Below, piece by piece: positions 6,726-11,987 of a stretch of DNA of 12,458 nucleotides. How positions within the stretch are numbered: position 1 is the first letter of the stretch; the number at the start of each line of letters is the position of its first letter. A program made the position numbers and the translations under genes. Origin of the DNA: an uncultured Lachnospiraceae bacterium. Lineage in GTDB: Bacteria > Bacillota > Clostridia > Lachnospirales > Lachnospiraceae. The notes under the pieces are model-generated. The model was not told the DNA's origin. It ran no database searches and worked only from the letters and a program-made list of their open reading frames with translations. Where the stretch lies: contig CAMWUP010000031.1 in the NCBI GenBank assembly GCA_947177465.1, forward strand, positions 1 through 12,458, written 5' to 3'.

Positions 6726-6822
6726 TCTCTATTCTCCTTTCAGGTATAGAAACTGAAAATAGAAAGATAAACAATTTCTTCATCAAAATCTCCTGTACTG
6801 CCTCTGAAAAATTCATAGTCAT
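6718..6822 (-). CDS. Possible small protein between metallophosphoesterase and DUF6483-like genes
   Basis: This 34-codon frame fills the gap exactly. Its ATG is one nucleotide after the metallophosphoesterase TAG, and its TGA lies 8 nt inside the DUF6483-like gene. The start MTMNFSEAVQEILMKK is followed by a hydrophobic run (LFIFLFSVSI) and a charged tail (PERRIEIV), so a small membrane-associated protein is conceivable. A GGGGG 7 nt upstream could act as a weak ribosome site. An internal AGGAG 6 nt before a later ATG would give a 21-aa version beginning MKKLFIFLF. No family is recognised, and chance is a serious alternative in sequence this AT-rich. Confidence 0.3.
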   Translation of the reverse strand: MTMNFSEAVQEILMKKLFIFLFSVSIPERRIEIV

Positions 6823-6823
6823 A

Positions 6824-7507
6824 CTACTTCCCCCAAATATCCAGTCTGTCCAGTATTCCCTGCACATCAATCCCTTGATGTGTTGTATAAATTTGTAATA
6901 TCTGATTTGCCAGCTCCGCGTCTATCCTGTTTCTCCTGACAATCTCGCCAACCGGCTTGCCCGCATCCATCTGTTTCATGATTCTGTTGATAAGCTTTGC
7001 CATATCTTTATCAGGAAGTTTGGCACTGCCAGCCGTAAGCTGTGGTGAGCAGTCAACTTTCTCAAATGAAAAGCTCTTATCTTCTTCGTCAATCGTCAGG
7101 ATTGCCATGGTGATTTCCTGATGGAACCGCCTTGGTCCGCAGCTGCCCGGATTAAAATAACATGCATCTGCCTTGTACTCCTCAGAATATTTATGAGAAT
7201 GTCCATAAATCACTATATCCTTGTCCGATACATCTTCCTGAATCTGCCTGCGGTTATGGATGACAAAAATTTTCAATCCAAAAAGCTCCAGCTCTCTGCT
7301 GAAAGGTATCTCATCTGCCCAGCTGTCCTTGTCGGCATTTCCCCTGACAAAATATGTCGTTCCAAGAGATTTGATTTTTTCTGCAGTTTCTTTTGAGGCA
7401 ATATCCCTTGCGTGTACAATCAGCTCGCACTCTCTTATTTTTTCTATAATCTCCGACCGCAATAATGAATGTGTATCGGAAATAACTGCTATCTTATGCA
7501 TTGACAT
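6824..7507 (-). CDS. YfcE/MJ0936-type metallophosphoesterase
   Basis: This 227-aa calcineurin-like phosphoesterase belongs to the YfcE/MJ0936 group, metal-dependent phosphodiesterases. Metal ligands in order are Asp11 and His13 (SDTHS), Asp35 (HARDI), Asn57 (RGNAD), His84 (VIHN), and His103 and His105 (GHSH). The usual HAGD motif reads HARD, with Gly replaced by Arg at 34 while the Asp ligand is kept. NPGSCGPRR (119-127) is the family's substrate-side loop. A C-terminal extension (about 155-227) looks like a small helical, HTH-like domain. The ATG at 7507 is 8 nt from GGAGG (7516-7520). The GTG at 7522 overlaps that site and was rejected. A TATAAT at 7549-7554 on this strand could be its -10, but the -35 is poor. 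It probably heads a transcript with the DUF6483-like gene. The substrate is unknown. Confidence 0.85.
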   Translation of the reverse strand: MSMHKIAVISDTHSLLRSEIIEKIRECELIVHARDIASKETAEKIKSLGTTYFVRGNADKDSWADEIPFSRELELFGLKIFVIHNRRQIQEDVSDKDIVIYGHSHKYSEEYKADACYFNPGSCGPRRFHQEITMAILTIDEEDKSFSFEKVDCSPQLTAGSAKLPDKDMAKLINRIMKQMDAGKPVGEIVRRNRIDAELANQILQIYTTHQGIDVQGILDRLDIWGK

Positions 7508-7542
7508 ACATTTTTCCTCCACCCATATTTTTTAATCGCTCG

Positions 7543-7731
7543 TCATCCATTATAAAACCCTTTACATGCCTCATGATTATATCTATCTGCATACGCCGGA
7601 TAAGTCTTTGATACATCAATCTGAATGGCACGTAAACCAGACGCCTCCTTATCATAGGCGCCTCTTCTCTCATACATATCAATCAATTTAAAGGCTTCAT
7701 CCAAAAGCAATACTAATATTTTGTTCTTCAC
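7543..7731 (-). pseudogene. Unrecognised 62-codon fragment
   Basis: This open frame starts with GTG and has no Shine-Dalgarno. From about residue 10 the sequence is protein-like (DEAFKLIDMYERRGAYDKEA, then RAIQIDVSKTYPAYADRYNH) and ends in GFYNG. I do not recognise the family. The lack of a start signal and its position directly after a degraded regulator fragment suggest the C-terminal remainder of a truncated gene rather than a working ORF. The overlapping frame at 7494-7682 is less protein-like. Confidence 0.3.
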
Positions 7732-7762
7732 AAAGTTTTATCACAATATCTGAAATGGTCGT
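7697..7762 (-). pseudogene. N-terminal remnant of an XRE-type helix-turn-helix regulator
   Basis: Reading from ACG at 7760-7762, 21 codons give TTISDIVIKLCEEQNISIAFG and then TGA (7697-7699). The stretch TISDIVIKLCEEQNISIA is what the first helix and turn of small Cro/C1 (XRE) regulators look like. GGAGG (7769-7773) lies 6 nt before the ACG, exactly where an ATG would be expected, so the start seems to have changed from ATG to ACG. The homology stops after IA, where the next helix should begin. It is short, so chance similarity cannot be excluded. Confidence 0.4.
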
Positions 7763-7776
7763 AGTACACCTCCGTT

Positions 7777-7989
7777 TCAGGCAAGTTCTATTGTAAACCA
7801 TTTGGTTGCACTTTGCAATAAATCAGCCACATAGTATCCTCTACAACGGAAATGCCTGTTCCCAAACTTATATTTCAAGTTCGCATGTCTCTCAAATATC
7901 ATAAGCGTACTTTTTCCTTTGAGATACCCTACAAAACTTGAAACACTTATGCTCGGAGAAATTTCTGGCATGAAGATACAGCCCACCAA
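7777..7989 (-). pseudogene. IS200/IS605-family TnpA remnant
   Basis: Codons 13-54 of this frame (about 7828-7953) read ISVSSFVGYLKGKSTLMIFE, then RHANLKYKFGNRHFRCRGYYV, which is the characteristic middle of IS200/IS605 Y1 transposases (GYLKGKS ... IFERHANLKYKYGNRHFWCRGYYV in relatives, from memory). The N-terminal part with the HUH motif is missing or decayed, and CIFM stands where HVHM is expected. Homology ends at YYV, so the catalytic tyrosine helix is lost. The final 16 codons read through the fossil regulator promoter and are not TnpA. An intact TnpA is about 130-155 aa, so this piece cannot be active. Confidence 0.65.
7790..7818 (-). promoter_or_regulatory. Promoter and operator-like repeat of the XRE remnant
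   Basis: On the minus strand TTGCAA (-35, 7813-7818) and TACAAT (-10, 7790-7795) are 17 bp apart and point at the XRE fragment. The inverted repeat TTGCA-n3-TGCAA (7806-7818) covers the -35 element, a position typical for an autoregulatory XRE operator. The Shine-Dalgarno at 7769-7773 follows in order. The promoter may still fire and feed the metallophosphoesterase gene downstream. Confidence 0.45.
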
Positions 7990-8013
7990 ACACCGTTTTT
8001 TTATTTGGTGGGC
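7981..8013. repeat. Perfect 10-bp inverted repeat (hairpin)
   Basis: GCCCACCAAA (7981-7990) and TTTGGTGGGC (8004-8013) are exact inverted copies around a 13-nt loop. The hairpin lies 46 nt after the DUF2461 stop, where a terminator of the ilvB-to-DUF2461 transcript would be expected, but no U-tract follows on the minus strand (TGTATCTT). It could also be a hairpin left by the adjacent IS200-type element. Confidence 0.5.
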
Positions 8014-8059
8014 TTGTCCTTACAGCCGATTAATAACTACCCTTACATCAATTTAATTG

Positions 8060-8743
8060 CTACCTTGTCGGCATCTGAAAACCCACAAGTGCTTTGTTCA
8101 AATAATCATTAAAAGGTTTCATGATTAGGAAAATTTCTGCTGCCTTTGCAAGAAATGCTTCTGCATCTTTCACTTCTTCATCCTTTATCGGATATTCCAA
8201 ATACCAGCTCTTAAATTTTAAATATTCCGCTTGCGGGTGTTCTTTCTCATACCCTGCCGGAACATTCTTTAATGCTGTTCCCTTTACGGTGAAATATTTT
8301 TCCAACTCCGGCCCATGAATAATCTTTTCCCATTCTTCGCCATTCTGAACAATATAATCCCGTATCATTGTTGTTGCGTCTTTGAACATATCTGCAAACA
8401 AACCGCCACCTAAAAAAGATTGATTGTCTGGCTTTATCATAAGGTAATACCCAACAGGGACAGGCAGTTTACCCTTAGAGGAAATATGGGCACGAAACGC
8501 AGGATTATAAGGCGATTTATCATGGCTGAAGCGGGTGTCTCTTACAATCTTGAATGTAAGGTCTTTTGGATTGTTATGTAAGATGCTGCTATCAAACTTT
8601 CCAATTTCCAACATCAAAGCCTGCAATAACCCTTCAAATTCAGCATTTGCTTTTTTGTAATCTTCTTTGTTTGCATGATACCATTCACGGTTGTTATTCA
8701 AACTCAAAGCCGATAAGTAATCTATAATTACTTGTGTATTCAT
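8060..8743 (-). CDS. DUF2461 domain-containing protein
   Basis: This 227-aa protein covers the DUF2461/TIGR02453 family over its whole length. Recognisable segments are the start with LNNNREWYHANKEDYKKA, the central FKIVRDTRFSHDKSPYNPAF and GYYLMIKPDNQSFLGGGLF, and a C-terminal helical part. The family has no established biochemical role. No signal peptide or membrane segment is present. The ATG at 8743 has AAAGGAG (8754-8760) 10 nt upstream, and this site overlaps the TAA of the sigma-factor gene (8759-8761), so translation of the two is probably coupled. Whether the protein works with the sigma factor is not known to me. Confidence 0.88.
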   Translation of the reverse strand: MNTQVIIDYLSALSLNNNREWYHANKEDYKKANAEFEGLLQALMLEIGKFDSSILHNNPKDLTFKIVRDTRFSHDKSPYNPAFRAHISSKGKLPVPVGYYLMIKPDNQSFLGGGLFADMFKDATTMIRDYIVQNGEEWEKIIHGPELEKYFTVKGTALKNVPAGYEKEHPQAEYLKFKSWYLEYPIKDEEVKDAEAFLAKAAEIFLIMKPFNDYLNKALVGFQMPTR

Positions 8744-8758
8744 AATCTGTCATCTCCT

Positions 8759-9610
8759 TTACGAATTTTGGATAATGGAAAACTGCATAGAATCTAAAAA
8801 TTCCTGTATCAGATGTTTCGTGCGTTCGGGAGATTGATAAGACTTACAGAACGGGAAATCCTGTGATAATCCGTCAATATCTTCCATAGCATTTTTCACA
8901 TCAAGCATGGTTTTAACAGGAATTTCTATGGCTGTCGTATAATCCAGTTGCTGCGGATTTATTCTATGGCTTTGTATTGCATAATTCACCCTGTCTTTAC
9001 ATTTGCATCTGCCATTGCCATATTCTCCGCAATACTGACCTAGAAAGTCTGCCATTTTTTTGCGTATGCGGGAAAGCCGCTGACGGTAAGCTTCTGGGGT
9101 CATTTCCAAAATATCTCCTGCAATGCGGCTGTCAACCTTAAACATTGTACCCAATATAAAAATACATCTGCTTTCTGTATCAAGACATTGCAGCATCACG
9201 TTGGTACAGGACATTTTCAGTTCCTCCGCCAAAATATCCTTTTCCACATTCTGAGTCAAGTCTGGCACATCCTGTATTTTTCCGTTTTCTATGTCATCCC
9301 CATAATATTCAAAACTTAACGGATAGTGGGCGAACATATGCTTTTTGTAATTTTTCAGATGGTTAGCTGCAATGCTGAATACCCATGTTGTAAACGAGCT
9401 GTCACCTCTAAAAGATGATAGATGTGTAATCATTTTCAGCAGAATGTCTTGTGTGGCATCCTCCGCATCTGTAAATGTGCCGAGCATCCGCAGGGATAAA
9501 TTGAATACAATGTCCTGCACACCTGTGACAAGAGTTTCAAGGGCTTTTTTATCCCCTGCTGTGGCTTTATCAACTAAAACCTGTAATTCTTCATTCATTT
9601 TTTTATTCAT
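8759..9610 (-). CDS. ECF-type RNA polymerase sigma factor with cysteine-containing C-terminal extension
   Basis: This 283-aa sigma-70 family protein is longer than a typical ECF factor (about 160-200 aa). Sigma region 2 spans about 25-92 (DAEDATQDILLKM, then FRGDSSFTTWVFSIAANHL, the -10 recognition and melting part). Region 4 spans about 130-190 (helix-turn-helix near RIAGDILEMTPEAYRQRLSR). The extension from 190 to 283 carries Cys194, Cys202 and Cys204 in a C-x7-C-x-C arrangement and resembles a zinc-binding or sensing element. No anti-sigma gene is adjacent, so the extension may itself control activity (inference). The ATG at 9610 has GGAGG (9620-9624) 9 nt upstream. It lies 61 bp after ilvN on the same strand and is coupled to the DUF2461 gene. 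Confidence 0.85.
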   Translation of the reverse strand: MNKKMNEELQVLVDKATAGDKKALETLVTGVQDIVFNLSLRMLGTFTDAEDATQDILLKMITHLSSFRGDSSFTTWVFSIAANHLKNYKKHMFAHYPLSFEYYGDDIENGKIQDVPDLTQNVEKDILAEELKMSCTNVMLQCLDTESRCIFILGTMFKVDSRIAGDILEMTPEAYRQRLSRIRKKMADFLGQYCGEYGNGRCKCKDRVNYAIQSHRINPQQLDYTTAIEIPVKTMLDVKNAMEDIDGLSQDFPFCKSYQSPERTKHLIQEFLDSMQFSIIQNS

Positions 9611-9633
9611 AGATTTTTACCTCCTACTTAATT

Positions 9634-9677
9634 AGACAATGCTATCTTGCCTGTGTGACAGAAAAAAAGCATTATCT
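9634..9677. repeat. Imperfect hairpin between ilvN and the sigma-factor gene
   Basis: The arms 9634-9642 and 9669-9677 (AGATAATGC and GCATTGTCT on the minus strand) pair over nine positions including one G-U. The ilvN stop codon lies in one arm. Inside the loop, CTGT and ACAG form a second small stem. No U-tract follows on the minus strand, so it is more likely an RNA stability or spacing element than a terminator. Confidence 0.3.
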
Positions 9678-10172
9678 CTCGGATATACTTACCGCTTCAA
9701 CTGCAACACTGCCGCCCCTAACAATCTCAATTCTATTCACAAACTTTCTTTTCAGCAAAGCAATCAAATCATCATTTCTGTTTTCTGTCTGGGTACATTC
9801 CAAAAGAGCAGTAATGCCGTCATAGTCAATCATTGTAACCCCAAACACTTTTGAAATCCGAAACAACTCCGTTATATCTTCATCGGAACAGTCATTAACC
9901 TTGACAAACAGAATTTCTTTCATGTGGATAGGTGTATCTGTATAGTCTACTAATTTAATAACTTCCACACTTCTGCTTAACTGCTTTTTTATCTGCTCAA
10001 AAGTCTTATCATCGCTTGTTAAGCTGATTGTCATCCGTGATATGGTACTGTCCTCAGTAATTCCAACCGTTAAGCTGTCTAAATTATATGATTTAGCAGA
10101 AAACAAGCCAGAGATACGGGCAAGGACACCTATTTCATTTTCTACAAATAAACAAATCCATCTCTTTTTCAT
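9672..10172 (-). CDS. ilvN: Acetolactate synthase small (regulatory) subunit
   Basis: This 166-aa protein has the standard length of the acetohydroxyacid synthase regulatory subunit, which binds the large subunit, raises its activity and usually confers valine feedback inhibition. An N-terminal ACT domain (about 3-78) starts WICLFVENEIGVLARISGLFSAKSYNLDSL, where N-E-I-G-V-L-A-R-I-S-G-L-F is the valine-site signature. The C-terminal domain (about 80-160) includes GGSVAVEAVSISER at the end. The ATG at 10172 overlaps the ilvB stop by 4 nt (ATGA), so the two subunits are translationally coupled. AGGA lies upstream within the end of ilvB. The gene is also called ilvH by analogy with isozyme III. 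Confidence 0.93.
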   Translation of the reverse strand: MKKRWICLFVENEIGVLARISGLFSAKSYNLDSLTVGITEDSTISRMTISLTSDDKTFEQIKKQLSRSVEVIKLVDYTDTPIHMKEILFVKVNDCSDEDITELFRISKVFGVTMIDYDGITALLECTQTENRNDDLIALLKRKFVNRIEIVRGGSVAVEAVSISER

Positions 10173-11905
10173 TTTGTGCTTTCCTCACTTTCCAAAATCA
10201 TGTCATTAAGTGAGTTACCTGGCGGAACAATCGGCATGACATTGATTTCTCTGTCTATGATAAATTCAATAAGTGTAGGCGTTTTCGTATTCTGCTTTGC
10301 ACTTATCAAAGCTGTTTTGATATCCTCTGCCTTTGCAACACGAATACCTTTCGCTCCATAGCTTTCTGCCAATGCGATGAAATCAGGCGTATATTCCGGG
10401 CAACAATGATTAGGAGTATTACATCCTATCTCACAACTTCTTCGGTAACGCATACAGGTATTCGAATACCGCCTGTCATAAAACATCTCCTGCCATTGCC
10501 GTACATTCCCTAAATATCCGTTATTCAATATACAGATAATAACAGGCAATTCATACACAATAGCGGTTGCCACTTCTTGAATGTTCATCTGTATACCGCC
10601 ATCACCAGAGATAACAATAACATCTTCATTGGGATTACCAAGCTTTGCACCGATTGCCGCAGGAAAACCATATCCCATCGTTCCCAAGCCGCCAGAAGTC
10701 AGCATTTGCTTATTCTCGTCAATATCAAGAAATTGCGTTGTCCATAACTGATTTTGACCTACATCGGTGGCAATAACAGCAGCTTCAAAAACTTCGTTGA
10801 TAGATTGTATAATCATCTGCGGTGTCAAACCGACTTTTCCCATGTCAATGGGGTATTCCATTTTCCAACGGTTTATTTCATCTGTCCACTCTGAGATATG
10901 AAGTGGTTTTGCCCTTTCAAGCAAAGCACATATCGCCTTTTTCGCATCAGCTACAATAGGAACATCAACAACAATATTGCGTGAAATAGATGCAGCATCA
11001 ATGTCGATGTGGACAATCTTAGCGTTTGCTGCAAATTCTTCGATTTTCCCAGTAATGCGGTCATTAAATCGTGTTCCTATGGAAAAAAGAACATCACAAT
11101 TGCTGATTGCCGAATTTGCAGCATAACTTCCATGAATGCCTACATTTCCGACATACAGACGGTTGGTTGTCGGAATGGCTCCTTTGCCCATAATCGTCGT
11201 TATAACGGGAACTCCTGTCAGCTCTGCAAGCTGTGTCATTTCCTTATTGGCATGGGCAATATTAACTCCTCCGCCTATCAGAAAGACAGGTTTCTTTGCC
11301 TGGTCCAAAATATCCAATGCCTTATTTAATTGTCCCGCATGAACGGTAGTATTCGGCTTATAACCTCTGACTGTTATTTCTTTGGGATAAACATCACTAC
11401 CATAAGCTCTCTGAACATCCTTTGGCAAATCGACAACAACAACTCCCGGCTTTCCTGTCTTTGCAATATAAAAAGCCTTTTTGATTGTTTCAGCCAAATC
11501 TTCTCTTTTTCGTACCGTCACGGCATATTTGCTGATACTTCTTGTGATACCAACTATGTCCACTTCCTGGAAAGCATCGTTTCCGATAAGATTAGTTGGT
11601 ACCTGCCCTGTAAAGCATACCAGTGGAACACTATCATAGTTCGCAGTGGCAATACCTGTAACAAGGTTTGTAGCCCCTGGTCCGCTGGTTACAAGGCAGA
11701 CACCCACCTTTCCTGTAGAACGGGCATATCCGTCTGCCGCATGAACTAAACCTTGCTCATGACGTGGCAAAATAACATCTATATCTTTTTCACCATACAG
11801 TGCATTAAACAAGTCTATTGCCTGACCTCCTGGATAAGCAAATAAAGTGGTAACATCTTCTTCCTTTAATGCTTTTACAAATAATTCAGCACCTGTTATT
11901 TCCAT
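10169..11905 (-). CDS. ilvB: Acetolactate synthase large (catalytic) subunit
   Basis: This 578-aa ThDP enzyme condenses two pyruvates to acetolactate (valine/leucine), or pyruvate with 2-oxobutyrate (isoleucine). The N-terminal domain has FAYPGGQAIDLF and RHEQG with catalytic Glu50. The central domain holds VFLIGGGV and IGTRFNDR. The ThDP motif runs from GDGG (434-437) to NN (461-462), with the MGYGFPAAIGA loop before it. A cysteine-rich stretch between the NN motif and YTPDF carries Cys484, 491, 495, 501 and 502. VMPIVPPG (556-563) is the usual C-terminal lid. I chose the ATG at 11905 because AAAGGAG (11915-11921) is 9 nt upstream and MEITGAEL is a normal AHAS start. The longer frame from 11971 begins inside a palindrome without a ribosome site. 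No T-box or leader peptide is visible in the 82-bp upstream gap. Confidence 0.95.
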   Translation of the reverse strand: MEITGAELFVKALKEEDVTTLFAYPGGQAIDLFNALYGEKDIDVILPRHEQGLVHAADGYARSTGKVGVCLVTSGPGATNLVTGIATANYDSVPLVCFTGQVPTNLIGNDAFQEVDIVGITRSISKYAVTVRKREDLAETIKKAFYIAKTGKPGVVVVDLPKDVQRAYGSDVYPKEITVRGYKPNTTVHAGQLNKALDILDQAKKPVFLIGGGVNIAHANKEMTQLAELTGVPVITTIMGKGAIPTTNRLYVGNVGIHGSYAANSAISNCDVLFSIGTRFNDRITGKIEEFAANAKIVHIDIDAASISRNIVVDVPIVADAKKAICALLERAKPLHISEWTDEINRWKMEYPIDMGKVGLTPQMIIQSINEVFEAAVIATDVGQNQLWTTQFLDIDENKQMLTSGGLGTMGYGFPAAIGAKLGNPNEDVIVISGDGGIQMNIQEVATAIVYELPVIICILNNGYLGNVRQWQEMFYDRRYSNTCMRYRRSCEIGCNTPNHCCPEYTPDFIALAESYGAKGIRVAKAEDIKTALISAKQNTKTPTLIEFIIDREINVMPIVPPGNSLNDMILESEESTK

Positions 11906-11922
11906 ATACAATTTCTCCTTTC

Positions 11923-11946
11923 GTATGCGTGTACTTGCTTGCATAC
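11923..11946. repeat. 6-bp inverted repeat in the ilvB leader
   Basis: GTATGC (11923-11928) and GCATAC (11941-11946) flank a 12-nt centre immediately upstream of the ilvB Shine-Dalgarno. It could be a weak hairpin in the mRNA or a second protein-binding site beside the larger palindrome. The arms are short and chance is possible. Confidence 0.25.
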
Positions 11947-11958
11947 TGCCTATTTTTT

Positions 11959-11984
11959 TCGGTACTACCATAGGGCAGTACCGA
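11959..11984. promoter_or_regulatory. 26-bp near-palindrome between the tetR-like gene and ilvB, candidate operator
   Basis: The two 13-nt halves (TCGGTACTACCAT and AGGGCAGTACCGA) match as inverted copies at 11 of 13 positions, with 8 bp perfect at each end. It starts 3 bp after the TetR stop. No U-tract follows on either strand; on the minus strand it is followed by an A-tract. A terminator is therefore unlikely, and a dimeric repressor site is the better reading. Length and symmetry fit TetR-family operators, so the adjacent regulator is the obvious candidate ligand (inference). Confidence 0.5.
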
Positions 11985-11987
11985 TCT

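Larger units (their letters stand above)
7543..8059. other. Degraded region with gene and IS remnants, no intact gene
   Basis: About 517 bp between the DUF2461 stop and the metallophosphoesterase leader contain only fragments, all on the minus strand: an IS200/IS605 TnpA piece, a promoter/operator leading into an XRE helix-turn-helix start, and an unrecognised 62-codon frame. A perfect 10-bp hairpin lies at the DUF2461 side. The pattern fits successive insertion and deletion at one site. From 8014 to 8059 I see nothing recognisable. Confidence 0.6.

Noticed and set aside
6814..6822. DUF2829-like N-terminus in the 34-codon ORF (MNFSEAVQEIL)
   Set aside because: The resemblance covers about ten residues only and none of the rest of that domain follows. 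It is not enough to name a family.
7494..7682. 62-codon frame overlapping the metallophosphoesterase start
   Set aside because: It is very Arg/Met-rich with no family resemblance and no ribosome site, and it conflicts with the better-supported start and the alternative fragment at 7543-7731.
11906..11971. Longer ilvB start at ATG 11969-11971
   Set aside because: It has no Shine-Dalgarno, starts inside the palindrome and adds a non-homologous basic N-terminus. The ATG at 11905 has AAAGGAG at 9 nt and a family-typical start.
11906..11987. T-box or leader-peptide attenuator before ilvB
   Set aside because: The gap is only 82 bp, with no T-box core, no branched-chain-rich leader ORF and no terminator with a U-tract.
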